Positions 24,517-37,676 of a stretch of DNA of 64,000 bases are shown piece by piece. Location of the stretch: contig JAJEKB010021158.1 of the NCBI GenBank assembly GCA_022393335.1, positions 1,815,782-1,879,781 on the forward strand, given 5' to 3'. The notes below the pieces were generated by a model. The model was not told the origin of the DNA. It ran no database searches and saw nothing but the letters and a program-made list of their open reading frames with translations. This DNA comes from Macrotrachela quadricornifera (lineage: Eukaryota > Rotifera > Eurotatoria > Philodinida > Philodinidae). The position numbers were made by a program, and so were the translations under genes. Numbering within the stretch: position 1 is the stretch's first letter; each line of letters starts with the position of its first letter.

Positions 24517-26222
24517 CGAGCCATCTGAAACGACGCCGTTAACTGCCTAAAACGCTGAAGAAACGGCATGGTTAGTGCCTTAAACGGTGAAAAACGGTCA
24601 TTGTTTTACGCCGGTTTGCACCGCTCTTCCGCCGTTTTACGTGAGCTCGGATTGAGGGCCGTTTTTTCGCCGAAAAGTGAACGATGCCTTTTAAGGCCGT
24701 TTCCGGTGAACAACGGCCAGTTATAAATAATTAAAATATTTTAAAATACAAACAATACTTACCATTCCTGACCGGTAATAAGACGAATCTAAATAAATAG
24801 ACAAAAATTACCTTAAATAATAAAAATACTTACTACTTAATTTAATCATTCGATTTCATCTAAAATGAAAAAAAATTGTTCTATCCTAAATAAATAACAT
24901 ACTTACTATTGAATGTGATAAGTCGATTTGATTTACAATAAAAAAAATTATTTTATTTTAAATAAATAAAATACTTACTATTGAAGGTGATAAATCAATT
25001 TGATCTAAAATAAAAATAAAAATATTTAATTTTAAAGGAATAAAATATGTACTATTTAATCTGATAGTTCGACTTCAAGTAAAATAAAAAAAACATTATT
25101 TTATTCTAAATAAATAAAATACTATTGAATGTAATAGTTCAATTTGATGTAAAATAAAAAGAAAAATAGTTGATTTTAAAGAAATAAGATACGTACTATT
25201 GCATTTGATCATTCGGTTTCATCTAAAATAAAAAAATTACTTTATTTTGAATAAATAAAATACTTAACATTGAATAGAATAATTTCATTTAATCTAAAAT
25301 AAAGAAAAACATTATTTCATTCTAAATAAATAGAGTAGTTACTATTCAATTTGATAATTGGATTGCATCTAAATTTTAAAAAAAATTATTTTATTTTAAA
25401 TAAATAAAATACTTACTATTCAATTTGATAATTGAATTTGATCTAAAATTAAAAAAAATTATTTTCGTAATGATTGTCGGTAACGTCCGTTTTCAACGTT
25501 CACGAGTCTTTTTTTCCTATAAGAAGGGGTGAGATCAAAACTGTATTTGAGCGCACGGCTTCCTAAAAAAATTGGATACTAAAGAACAGGGCCTCTTCTG
25601 GAAGTATATGGGACTTTTTTACGCGGAAAACGACGAAAGAAGAGCATGCTGAAAGTATATTTTTCGCCATTGCTTGATAATCGAGATTATATTGATCATC
25701 GCACAATATGAAATAGACATCGATTCAAAGGATGTGTGATGTCGTTAAATGTGTCGCAATAGGAACGTTCAATCAATGTATAAAATAGTCGAAACAATTC
25801 GATTAGAGATGCACATTAATAATAAATAAAATAAAAGAAAGATATGAAATGCACCTCGAGAGCAAGAAAGTGCTCCATAGATACATTCCAAGATAGTGCT
25901 CTTATAATAATATATAAAAATCAACAGGAGATATTGCTAATATATCATCTGACAATGTCGACTCACGCGTTCAAGTATCTTTTATAATTCGATGTGATAA
26001 TGCTGTAAAACGGCAGGAAAACGATAGTCGTGACGGTAGCCATACGACAATCGTAACGACAGTCGTTTCCGGTAACACCGAAACGGTCATCTTAAACGAC
26101 GTCGTTTATGATCGTATTTCGTCGTTTTACAGTGCTTCGTAAACGATCATCGTAACGGCAGCCGTTTTTCACCGTTTTGCACTGTTTAAGGCCGTTTACG
26201 GCGTCGTTTTCTTTCACATGGG
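24517..26222. mobile_element. Element with ACGGCCGTTT-rich ends enclosing a tandem array
   Basis: Both end regions (about 24517-24720 and 25975-26222) are much more GC-rich than the surroundings and built of aaacgg/ccgttt words. The extreme ends are related in inverse orientation (GAAACGACGCCGTTAA; GAAAACGACGCCGTAAA read inward). I see no transposase and no clear target duplication. The element lies upstream of the kinase-like exon. Confidence 0.5.
24763..25442 (-). repeat. Ten-unit tandem array, each unit a 26-nt core with splice-like borders
   Basis: The period is about 70-75 bp. On the minus strand each unit has a pyrimidine-rich tract, TTTAG or a variant, a core of 26 nt, then GTAAGT or a variant. 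Cores begin at 24763, 24834, 24907, 24979, 25053, 25123, 25197, 25268, 25343 and 25417. Donor GT is kept in nine units and acceptor AG in seven. Core length stays at 26 nt while spacers vary from 44 to 49 nt. Confidence 0.8.
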
Positions 26223-26353
26223 TATAATCGATTATTTCACAGAAAATCAAAATAATTAGTCAAAAATCCAATGGGTTGTAATTGACTCAATTTGAAATAG
26301 AAGTCAATGATTGATATAAAACCTTATTGACGTTATTGATTTTTACCTTCAAG

Positions 26354-26743
26354 TAAAACTCATGTAAAAAAATTAGGGAAAAAATTCGATTAAAATCGAT
26401 AAAAAAATGACTAAAAATCGAGGAAAATCATACGCTTTTAATCTATTTTTTATCAAGTTTTAATCAAATAATCTAAAAAGCTGGATTTTTATTGATTATT
26501 TCATCTATTTTCGATTATAATCGATTAAAAGTGGTCACAAAACATTGATTTTAATTGATTTTTTTAACAACTTTTACTCGATTATAATCGAAAATAGGCG
26601 AAATAATCGATGGGAAAAACAGTCTTTTAGATTATATCATTAAAAATCGGTTAAAAGTGTATGATTTTAATGGATTTTTAATCATTTTCTAATCGATTTT
26701 AATTAAAAAACATTTGATTTTTCTTTTAAAATTTTTACATGGG
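26354..26743. repeat. About 390-bp palindrome (MITE-like)
   Basis: The arms start catgtaaaaa on the left and end ttttacatg on the right. They match imperfectly along most of their length, with tttcgattataatcga in both halves. Confidence 0.7.
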
Positions 26744-29295
26744 GAGATTGTCTCTTTATTTTGCAGAAGATGACTTGCGAAAAGGTGTTAGAAAAGTAAA
26801 TCATTTGGACATCTAAAAGAAAATTCCTGAGAAAGCCTTATGATTTTTTTTCATCTTGTAATATAGAACAAGCTTTTCCAAAAACCTTTGTTTTATTTAG
26901 TCTTTAATGAGTATAGGAAGTCTGTCTAAGTACTGTGATACAGAGCAGGAAAACGAAAATAATAGGTAATTTCGTTTGTTAATTGAAAAGAAGATACACA
27001 TTTTTCAATGAAGTCTGTCACTTCTATGATGTACGTACTTTTGTTTAGTGAAAAAAATCGAAATTCTCAGATTATAATAGGATTATTGTGCAACAAGAGC
27101 AGTATTATAATTGATTTTAGAAAGTTTCTCTTGATTAAATCGAATTTATGATTCTTCCAGAAGATTTCAAGCAATTGCAAACTGGATTTTGTTACACAAT
27201 AATCCAATTATAATCGGAAACTTTTGAGCTATTTTTTCACTGAATGATTGTGTTCTCATGTAAAAAAGAAGTTTTAAAAAAAGATCAAAGGTTTAGTAAT
27301 AATATGGTTAAAATTGTCCCATTATAATCTATTTGTAATCTGAGTCAAAATCTTTTTTACAACTTTTTTTTACATGAAAAATCACAATGGTATCGGTGGT
27401 TATTTGATTACTACGAATTTGTGATGGTTTATAACAATTTGATTTATTTCTGGCTTACTCACGCATAACAAAGGATTTCATCGATTGCTTCTCAAATTTT
27501 TTACGGTGCAAATCAATTATAGCTGTTTTTTTGTGCAAAAATTGCAGCAATAGATGGAAAGTCTGATCGGTTAAAATCGATTAGATCTACTTTTTTCTTA
27601 AAAGTCATGTTAATTCATTGAAAATTCCATAGATTACATTTCAGTTTAACAGAATCCATTGGAAAACTATTTTCTCTTTACAAGCCTCGCTAATTGATCA
27701 ATAATCTATTCCACTGTGAGTCACTTCATCAATTAATGGTGTATTAAACAAAATCGGTTTTATTCACAGAGGTCTCCATGATACATCAATCGCCTGATAG
27801 AGTCCTATGATGTTCAATTAGAATCCTCAAATCAAGATTTCTGCCATGAATCCAAATCAGCCTCAAACGGTTTCTCTTGAAACCAATCAGAGCCTACTGA
27901 GTTTTTATTTAATTATTGAGTTATCCTGGGTAACAAATGCTTTCGTCAGATTTCACATATAATCCTTGTCTATAATTTTTTACTAGGGTGGTAAGAGTAT
28001 CTAATAGTTTCGCATCTGAGATAGATATACTTAGGTCAATACATCCACATGATTTCCACTGAAAACTCTGGGACACACTTGGGAATGTTCCCTTGTAAGC
28101 TAAAAAAAACTAAAGAAACGAATTTAGCTCTGATCAGCTCTATGTAAAATTGATTGGTCTTCAAACAAATTCTCTTTTAAGAGTTTTATCAATAAAATAT
28201 TGATAAAGATTTTGTTAATTTCTTGTCGTGTTATTATTAAGAATGAACGGTAGGATAAATAGTAGTGTTGACATAAGTACTGAAATATAATTCCTCACAA
28301 GATATATATTATGTATTGTGGTTATGAATGTATAGAGCAGGTCCTAACTATAATTAACACAATATCAAAAAGTAAAAGCTATCAGTAAATATAAATAATC
28401 ATTCATTTCATGTATAACTTTCTCTCGTCTTATTTTGATTTTCTTAATTCACTGTTACGCATTTATTATATTTTTACCAGTCTACTATACATTCACATAC
28501 AGTAGCTATCATTTATCAATAGTGCTTCATTTAGTTGTTATCAATCACTCTATCATGAAATAAAATGGGCATTGGTCACAAAAATAAGCGTAGTAATCGT
28601 GCTCATGTCGATTTTCATTTGGTAATAATTGCAATTAAAAGAAAGGCAATAAGTAGTACGCATACGTATATAAATACTGTGGCATGCTTATTAGATAGCA
28701 TACAATGTTGTCGAACAAACGTCTAACTATATATGATCGTAAAATAATTATTAAAAAACCATTATGAGAGAACTAATTAAACAAATAACATGTTGTTTAT
28801 TGCCGCATAACTAGGAAATTCATCATTTATCTATTTTTTTAATATTATTTATACATGTCATGAAAAATAGTTATATTCGATTTTATGACTGGAATATTCT
28901 CAAGAATCATATTTTTTTTGTTCCAATTTCTATTATCTATTTTTATTATATATAATAATAATTTTCAATGTCATCTCCGTTAATATATTAAAATAATAAC
29001 GAAAATTTTATTTGAATTGTCTGATTTGTTTTTATGAAGATAGTAAATATTTTTGGCACATTATTATTTCCTCTTGCAGAATAAAGTAGATATTCATATG
29101 TACTATCGAGATCTTATGTTATTGTTGAAATTTGACACGTGATAAGATATGAATTGCAATAAAAATCTCTGATCGGTATGATCGACCTCTATCGAATTGA
29201 TTTTGTTGGTTTATAACAGGATTCATTTGAAGAAAAAAACATAAAACAAATATATAATGTAAACAAATAAATTTTTAACTTTTTTAACATAACGA
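26744..29295. other. Intergenic, no gene seen
   Basis: AT-rich sequence with no exons, RNA genes or convincing repeats. Confidence 0.45.
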
Positions 29296-30432
29296 ATGGC
29301 AACAGGAAAATCTCCAGGTCTTTCAACTTTATCTACAAATCCAAGTCAACCAGGAAAGACAAAAGAAGATGTTCCTACTCTTAAAACTAAAGTCATTGAA
29401 GTAAAATAAAAAAAAAAGTCGTATCTTATTTTTTTCAATAACAAATTTATTTTTATTTTATTAAGCTTGAACGTCAAGTAAATGAATATAAAACAAAATT
29501 AGATGAATTACGTCGTGCTAAAGCTACAACTGTAGTTAAACTTGAAAAAGAATATATTAATACAACTATACCTGGGTTTGTTTTCATTTTCATTTATTTC
29601 CTTTTCTACAAAAAAGAAAATCAATCTTTTGTTAGATTAAATCGTCCTGAAAAAATCAAATCCTGTGAAAAATGTGATGAATTTGAAAAAATTATTGAAA
29701 GTGAAAAAAAATCTAATATACAATTAAAAAAAATTCTTGAACCACAAGATAATAATAAATATGAAAAATCACTAACAAATTCTAGTTTATGTTCAAAATG
29801 TTCAGATTTAACACAATTATTAGATATTGAACAACAAAATAATACTCAATTAACACAACAATTTCAAACACAAAAAAAACAAACAGAACAAGAACGAAAT
29901 ACTAAACAAGTATTTTTATTTCTTAATCTTTAAAAAAAAATTATTTTTTAATTAAGATATTACAACAAACTTTAGAAATAATGCAATCAGATTTAATTCA
30001 AGAAAAAAATTCATATGATATATTACGTCGTGAAAATCAAGAATATCAAGTTTGTTCATTCATTTATCTTTCAAACAGAAAAAAATATTTTCAATTCATA
30101 ATAGAAATCATTTAAATTAATCAAAAAAGAACATGAAGATAAAATGATTGAATTATCTCATCGAGAAGAAGAAGCAAAAAAACAAGTCCTTTTTTATTAT
30201 CGAATTTTTTCTTTTAAATATTTTACTTTTTTTAATATGAAAAGGTTGATACTTGGGAACAAATGTATAGAGAATGGATGGCAACTATGGAAAGAAGAGT
30301 TAATAATTTACAAGTTACAAATGAAGAACTTGAAGTAAATTTTTAATTGAAATTATCAAATTTTAATGTATTTATTTATAGACATGGTTACATCAAGAAA
30401 ATAATTCTACTAAACAACATAAATCTACTTAA
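29296..30432 (+). CDS. Seven-exon coiled-coil protein, 267 aa, unknown
   Basis: Exons: 29296-29400, 29466-29575, 29636-29909, 29957-30049, 30105-30185, 30245-30334, 30382-30432. All introns are GT-AG, 47-65 bp, and join in frame to 804 nt. The protein has a short Ser/Pro/Lys N-terminus (MATGKSPGLSTLS), then long Glu/Gln/Lys-rich heptad-like helices (KKQTEQERNTKQILQQ, KEHEDKMIELSHREEEAK). It ends with DTWEQMYREWMATMERRV. Two CxxC pairs (SCEKCDEF, LCSKCSDL) in exon 3 could bind metal or form disulfides. It is probably a structural or scaffold protein; I do not recognise an orthologue. No in-frame stop or indel. Confidence 0.88.
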
Positions 30433-31812
30433 AATCAAAATTAACATCGAGAAAAATGATACAAAATTCATGAAACGAACTCAAATCAAATATTCGAATA
30501 AATAGAAAGACATTTTTTATATTCTTCATGTAAAAGTTTTTCTTCAAAAAATTTCAACAGTAAAATTTAATTATTTCTTCAATTTAAAACCATTTTCAAG
30601 ATAACCGATTTTAACCTTGATAAAATATGAGCGTGTAAAAGTAATTTTTTTTAATGGTTATAGAAATTTATTAATTCTTTGATTAAAATATTTAATAAAT
30701 CAAATGGTAAGCATACAGTTCGACAGAGTAATCAACGTTCTATCCAACTATATAAAAATAATAAAAAGAACTGCTGAAATACAGTCCGGTGAAGAAAATT
30801 AACAAAAATACTTCGGGATATACCCAAAGTCTTTACGGCGCTATATTAATTAATTTATTTATATAGAATGATAGTTAAAATAAAATTCCGGTAGGAACTA
30901 TTTTTCTTTTGTAAAACTCAACTACCAGATGAGATAGATTAAATATCTATGCTTTCCATTCCGATATTCAATAATTTATTACGTTGTATTAAAAGCCAGA
31001 ATACATGGTGAGATATAGTCTGAAAAGTTTTACAATTTACTTAAAACTGTTTATTTTATGATTATATGACATAAGAAAAAATATTCGCATTGGATTTTGC
31101 TTTGTTTGGAAATAAAAAGCGCAATTATAAAATAAGCTTCACTTTCTCGATTGTAGAGCTTTTCAGACATTTTCTTCGTCGAACATTTATACTAATTAAC
31201 TAAAATTTAATAAATGCTTTAAATCGTAATTTCATCAAGAAATCTTGATAAAAATTTGAATGTTAAATTTGATAATAAATTATATAAAACTGACATAGAT
31301 GATTCTTATCTCTTCCTCATATTACTTCAAGTATATTGATACAAAAAAAAACGACCTATATTTGTCTTCTCAATCTTATCATTAGACAACGAAAAATCTC
31401 GAATTTCTTCTATATAATTTCATTTATCATAAAACAAAAAACAACATTATTTATTTTCTCTTTTCAATAAATAATTTTTATTTAAGTTAATAATAATTAA
31501 ATATTTTTCATAAGTTTGTATCATTTCCAATGAGGAAAATCTCATAATCAACATTGTTTAATTCTCTTGATAAAGACGCAAAGAATAAATTTCTTTTTCA
31601 TCTAAAATAAAAAGAAAATAAATATTTACTTATTTCAAATAAAACTAAAGAGAATATATCTATAAAAAAAAAGTATTTAAAAGCATAGTCATCCAAATGA
31701 CAAAAACACACATTTTATATTCGATTATACGTTAAGAATAGATGTCACGCCCTTTATACTTTCAAAATAAAATGTGTTATACCTCGTCTTTTTTTCTTCC
31801 TACCATAACGCA
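30433..31812. other. Intergenic between coiled-coil and Prdx6 genes
   Basis: AT-rich, no gene. Confidence 0.4.
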
Positions 31813-31822
31813 ATGACGTGGC
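31813..31822 (+). promoter_or_regulatory. Possible antioxidant response element upstream of Prdx6
   Basis: ATGACGTGGC fits the RTGACnnnGC core bound by Nrf2/CncC-Maf and lies about 100 bp before the Prdx6 ATG. Prdx6 is a known Nrf2 target in vertebrates. A 10-bp match alone is weak. Confidence 0.35.
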
Positions 31823-31922
31823 TTATTTTTCTCCTTTATTAAACCATTACATTTGTCGTATTTAATACACAAAAAAAAAACATTTTAGATATAATACATA
31901 ATCATCATTTAATACGAACAAA

Positions 31923-32899
31923 ATGTCGTTAAAACTCGGCGATACATTTCCTAATTTTACATTAAATACAACAGGTGGTCAAGTTCAACTTCATGAATGG
32001 CTTGGAGACAAGTTAGTTCATTTATTTTATTTCTAAAATTTTTTTTTTATTTTAATATTTAAGATGGGGAATAATATTTTCACATCCCGCTGACTATACA
32101 CCAGTATGTACAACTGAATTAGCTCGTGCTGCTAGATTAGCACCAGAATTTACTAAACGAAATACAAAATTAATGGCTTTATCATGTGATTCACTCGAAC
32201 ATCATCATGGATGGATTAAAGTATTTGTTTTTCTTTTTATATAAATAACATTTCTATAGAATTTCTTAGGATTTACAAGCATATGGTGGACTTAATGTTG
32301 AATGTTCCGGTGATGAATGTAAATTGAAAAAAAATGCTGAATTTCCATTTCCAATTATTGAAGATACTGATAGAAAATTAGCAACACAATTAGGCATGAT
32401 TGATCCTGATGAATTTGATTCAAAAGGTTTACCATTAACAGCACGTGCTGTAAGTTTAAGATTTAAATTTTATTAATTTTATTTTTTAATTAAACAAAAA
32501 ACATAGGTATTTTATATTGGTCCTGACAAAAAATTAAAAGCAAGTTTACTTTATCCAGCAACAAGTGGTAGAAATTTCGAGTTTGTTGACTTAAATCAAT
32601 TAAAAAATATTTATTAATTTAAATATCTTTATTTTAAGCGAACTTCTTCGTTTACTTGATTCATTACAACTTTCACGTCGTTTACCAATAGCAACACCAG
32701 TTGATTGGAAGGTATTTTATTATATTTTTAAATTATTTTATTACATATATAAATAAAAAATATCTATTAGGTTGGTGATAAAGTAATGGTTCCACCAAAT
32801 GTTACAGATGATGATATTAAAAAACATTTTCCACAAGGTGTTCAAGTAAAAAATGATCTTCCAAGTGGTAAAGGATATATTCGTACGACACAAGTTTAA
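31923..32899 (+). CDS. Prdx6: 1-Cys peroxiredoxin 6
   Basis: Six exons: 31923-32011, 32064-32220, 32270-32449, 32507-32580, 32639-32711, 32771-32899. Introns are short GT-AG. The 233-aa product compares with 224 in human. It has the peroxiredoxin core with peroxidatic Cys45 in [12 protein letters not shown], the FPFPIIED region and the long C-terminal domain ([14 protein letters not shown] ... [10 protein letters not shown]). It reduces peroxides and oxidised phospholipids in the cytosol with one catalytic Cys; no resolving Cys motif is seen. The lipase elbow that reads GDSWG in vertebrate Prdx6 reads GDKWG here, so the Ser of the phospholipase A2 site is Lys. The Lys codon is split by intron 1. 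No lesions. Confidence 0.97.
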
Positions 32900-33988
32900 A
32901 ACAATTTCCTTTTTTTTGTTTTTTATCATTTCTTTTTAACAATAAACCTAAAGAAAGAATATTTAGATAAGAAAAGATTTTATTTTTCGACGATAATAAA
33001 CACATAAAATGACTGTTACAATCTGCTTTCGCCTTTTTTTTTTCGAAATTATTTTCAAAGGCGAGGCTAGATGAACAGTTTTTCTTTGTGTCTTTTATTT
33101 TAAAAATAATTATCATTTAAATAGACAAATCAGCGATTTGACTGTTCACACAAGCCAGCGGAATTTTTTTTAAAACAAAAGATTTGTTTTTCAGCGCGAG
33201 GTGTGTGAACAGTGTAATCGCAAATTTTGTTTTTTATAATAAATTAAAATAAAAACAAAAAAAAATCTTATCGGAAGGGACTGATCGACAAGCTTCGCTT
33301 ATTTCAATAATTTTATTTATCAAGCGAGGCAAGACGAACAGTGTCTTCCAAAATAAGAATTATTTAATACATACTGTTTAATTTTTTTTGTCAAATTGTG
33401 TCATTCTATGTAGGAATACACATGAATTTATATAAGGTGAATGAAAGAGTATATTATTATTGGTTTATATCAAGGTCATTGTTGTTCATTGGCTATTAGA
33501 TATCAATGACCGGTTGATCGGTCACTCTCTCTTTGTTTTCTAACGAGAATTATTCAGTCAATATGATATTGAATGACCGATCACGTCCGACGTCAAATAA
33601 AACAATAGAAGAGAGAGAGAGAGAGATTGATTTTATCGAAAAAAAGAATAACATAAATTTTGTTTTGAAAATTCTTAGAAAATATATTCACATTAGAAAA
33701 AAAAAATAATGAAAGAATTTCATAAGAGATAATTCATATTGCATTGCATATTAAAGAGAAAAAGTAAAAGATCTGAGATTATGAAATAAAAGCATTTACA
33801 TTATGGGATACGAATTATAATTGTATGATACATTTGAACGAAAATGATAGATGTCATTAGTATAAAGATATAATCAATAAATAAATATTTAAATGTACGT
33901 TAAATAGAAATAATTGTGTTGGTTAACGAAGATAAAAATATAAATTTGAAAAAGAATATTTTCTATAACGATTTTATTTGTATATAAA
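32900..33988. other. Intergenic with a small repeated motif
   Basis: The words gcgaggc/gcgaggt followed by tgaacagt occur at about 33060, 33195 and 33320, with an inverted actgttcac copy at about 33140. A GA-rich microsatellite lies at about 33610. No gene. Confidence 0.4.
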
Positions 33989-36987
33989 ATGTTAACGTTA
34001 GTTATTGAATTTGGTCGTCAAAGACGAAAATTTGATTTAATACATCCAATTGATATTGGTTTACTTGAAAATCAAATAAAATCAACATTTTCTATTGATG
34101 ATAGAAATAATGATTTATATATAATACAAATATATGATGAACAAATAAATGATTATCTTGATTTAACATCAAATTCATTTATATCAACAAATAATAATAT
34201 AATAAAAGGTCAAATAATATCACGTCAACAAACAAATTCATTTCAATATCAACCAAAAGTAACAAAACAACAAGTTGTTGGTCTTATTACATTAGAATCA
34301 ATTGAAAATTCACTTCAAAAATGGTCACAAGTACTTCAACGTAAATTTACATGTTATTTTTGTTTTACAAATTTAAAAAAAAAGAAATTTTGTTTTTTAT
34401 TTTATTAAGATATTCAATTAGAAATATCAAAAGAACTTGAAACAGTTAAAGAAACAATAATTGCTGTTAAATCTCATGTAAATATTTTCTTAAAATTTTC
34501 CTTATTAATATATATAATTTAGTATCAATTAATTGATGAACCAAATAATGAAGATAATAATTGTCCTATTTATCCAATAATAAATAATTGTTCATCACCT
34601 TCTACTGTATCTCAAAATGTAACATCACCATTACGTATATATAATAATACAAATGAAAATAATTCTCATTTTATTCGTTCAATAAAACCAAATGAAGAAA
34701 AAGATTTAAATGGTATATCAAATGGAATATCGATTAATCAACAAAAATTTAACACAAATCGACGTGGAATAAATAAAAGAAATATTTTAATCAATCGAGA
34801 TAACCAATATTATTATCCTCCATCACAAATACCATCTAGACCAGGTTAATTACATTATTTAAATAAATACAAAAAAGAAAATTTGCTTTTTTTTATTTAG
34901 TTGAATATAATATTCCTGTAACAGTAACATATCAACGTTTTCCAGCTGGTGTAGATTTTGAAGGTGAATTATCAAAATATTATAATCCAAGTTATTTTTT
35001 TCTTAAAATTTCAAATCAAACTGAATCTTATGATGAAATGCATCGTGATATAAAGTATGGGTATTTTTTTATTGAAATTAAAAAAAAAAATTTCTTTTTT
35101 TTATTTAGTTTATATTATAATAGTATAGATTCAAATAAAAGTTATTTTCCTCAATCAGGTGAATTTTGTGTTGGAAAATGTCCAAATGATTCAAATTGGT
35201 ATCGAGCAAGAATTATTCGACTTGTTGGTATGAGTTTGTTTTTTTATTATAATGATATTGATTCTATTGTCAATTAAATCGACTAAATTTAAAAGTATTA
35301 CATATTCAGAACAAGTTACCTTAATTCGAAGATTTGTCTAATATAGTTAGAAAAATGAATATTGAATCCATTGTTAGGAGGATAAAACATGATGTCTGTC
35401 GAGTTGATTAGAAGTCTGAAGAAATTCTCTTTCATATGACTCGAACAACACCATATTTTAGACTTGTATTTAATTAATCAGTAAGAATTAATGTTCTGAT
35501 CAGTAAAAAGTTAGTTTTTAGTCATTAAATAATTTGAAAAATCTAGAAATTAATTTACAAAAATTTTAATTTTTAAGGATGTGGATGTCGGCCTTGTTGT
35601 ATAGCTTATCAATCACAAAAGTTGCCTGGAATCCCACTTCATGTTGCAGTTTTCATTACTCAAAATGAGAGAAAATCGATTTGGTTCGCAAAACATCATG
35701 TGGAACCGAAACTAATAGTCATTAGAAACATATAAAAGTTTTTAATATATTTTGAGAAACTTGCCCTGTTGAATTGTTTAGATTAAAGACGCCATATACT
35801 TCCGCATTAAAGAAAACGATATTTCCAACAAAGACTGAAATCTTTAATTTTAGACTCTGTACGAAATCCTACGTCCTCAATTTATTAATTTACTCAGCAG
35901 ATGTGATATTTATGGAATACTAAATTTTATTCTGATCGTTTAGATAATTTGAGCTGCAGAAATAATTCACTTTACTACAATAAGAAAAGAATATAGTATT
36001 ATTCAAGCCATATCACAGACGATAGTTTTAAATCTTTTCATTGACCTGAATAACACAATGTTTTCTGTTTATAATAATGACTTCAACCTTTTCTTATTTA
36101 TTTTTAAACTTAAATTTGACACATCTTGAAATTAAAGAACAATTGTAATCATAAAAAACTTTCAGAAAATTAAATTTTTTGTTTAACGGTTTTTCTGTTT
36201 GATAGTATAAAGAAGAACGAGAAAATAGTACAATAAAAGTGTTTATCGAGAATATTTCATCGATTGGAAAATGCAAAGTTTAAAAAAGAAATATATTAGT
36301 CAAAAAAATTTTTTTATTTAGGAAATGAAAAAGCTCAATTAATATTTATCGATAATGGGGAAATAAATGAAATAAGTGTTAATTTAATTCAACCATTAAT
36401 TAGTCAATTTAGTGATCGACCAGCACAAGCACTTGCTTGTACACTTGCTCAAGTATGTTTATTTAAAATAAATATTTTATTTAATTTATAAAAAAAAAAA
36501 CAAAAAAAGGTTTTACCATTTACACAAAATGATAAATGTGGATGGAATCGACGAGCATGTATGAGTTTAGAAAATTCAATGAAAAATGAAAGATTATTAA
36601 CAGGAAAAGTTTTATTAAAAGTAACTGTTGATGATAATAATCAAGTTAAATGGCCCATGATGTTTATACATATATCAACATCAACTATTCCTGTAATGAT
36701 CATTCTTATTTTATATATATGCATATATAAATTTTTTGTTTTTATTTATTTAGAGTTTAAGTGATCATTTATGTAATTTATATTTAAGTCGTCGATGTAC
36801 AAATTTGGAAATAAGTGAATATTGGTCTTTAAAAATTCGTCCAGAACAATATGTTTTGTTTAATTTATCATCATTAATTAATCAAAAACAATATTTTATT
36901 TTTAATAATAATTCTCAATCAACATTGTCTTTCGATCAAACTATTGATATGATTATTAGTGATTTAGAATTTTTTTCTCGTCAATAA
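33989..36987 (+). CDS. Single-Tudor-domain protein, 520 aa
   Basis: Eight exons: 33989-34340, 34410-34477, 34523-34844, 34901-35054, 35109-35227, 36322-36452, 36510-36692, 36754-36987. They join in frame (1563 nt). The N-terminal 110 residues look like a small beta/alpha module (FDLIHPIDIGLLENQIKSTF), perhaps ubiquitin/PB1-like. An Asn-rich low-complexity linker follows. The C-terminal half is an extended Tudor (eTud) domain: VTYQRFPAGVDFEGELSKYY, then FCVGKCPNDSNWYRARIIRLV and AQLIFIDNGEINEIS, with the aromatic/Asp-Asn cage order typical of methylarginine readers. Such proteins commonly act in germline granules with Piwi proteins; a role here is inference. The fifth intron (1.1 kb) is about twenty times longer than the rest. 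Confidence 0.88.
35578..35735 (+). other. Possible alternative terminal exon inside the long Tudor-gene intron
   Basis: After a splice-acceptor-like ttttaag (35571-35577) there is a 52-codon open frame in the phase left by exon 5. It would replace the second half of the Tudor domain with GCGCRPCCIAYQSQKL and about 35 more residues, then stop. It might be a retained exon fragment. Confidence 0.3.
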
Positions 36988-37676
36988 TTAATTAATTAAT
37001 TAGTTTTTTGTTTTTTTTGTTATTAAAAGAAAATCGATTATATCATTTTCTTTTTCAAGAAAAAATAAACTTTTCTTTTATGAAATTAACAATTGATTTA
37101 CATGTAATTTAAATCAATTGAAATAAATAATAATCTTCTATTGTTTATACCGACTTCATCTAGCCGATCTTCTGTTTAGAAAAGCAATTAATGATAATTG
37201 TATGGAAAGTGTCTTCAGACAAGACCATAGCCTGTAATGCAGCCGAGAAGTGTATTGATATTCATATGTTTTTGTTTATCTTTGAATGTGCAGTTATTAA
37301 GCACTCTTTATCTCCATATCTGAGAAGGAAATACAAACGTAATATTCTTACTATTTTGTCTACATCATATAATTTCTCACAAAAATATGAATAAAGAACT
37401 ACTTGAAATATTCATCGAAAAAAGCACTGATTAGTAAAATTTTATTGAAAAGCAATGTACATCAAATTTGAAGATAATAGATGCTAGTTGGAAGATGTTT
37501 TATGCAATTATCGAATTAAATTTTGGAATACAATATTTCTTAGCTCTAAAATGTTGAGTATGAATCGGACATTCTAGTGACTTTATTATTTGTTATATTA
37601 TGGTCTTAACCAGATCAGATAAACTAGTTGTATAAGATTTCTTTGAACAATCGATATTTTTATAATTGAATTCCAA

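Noticed and set aside
24763..25442. CRISPR array
   Set aside because: Eukaryotic setting; the cores are related to each other and the flanks are splice-like, with no unique spacers between identical repeats.
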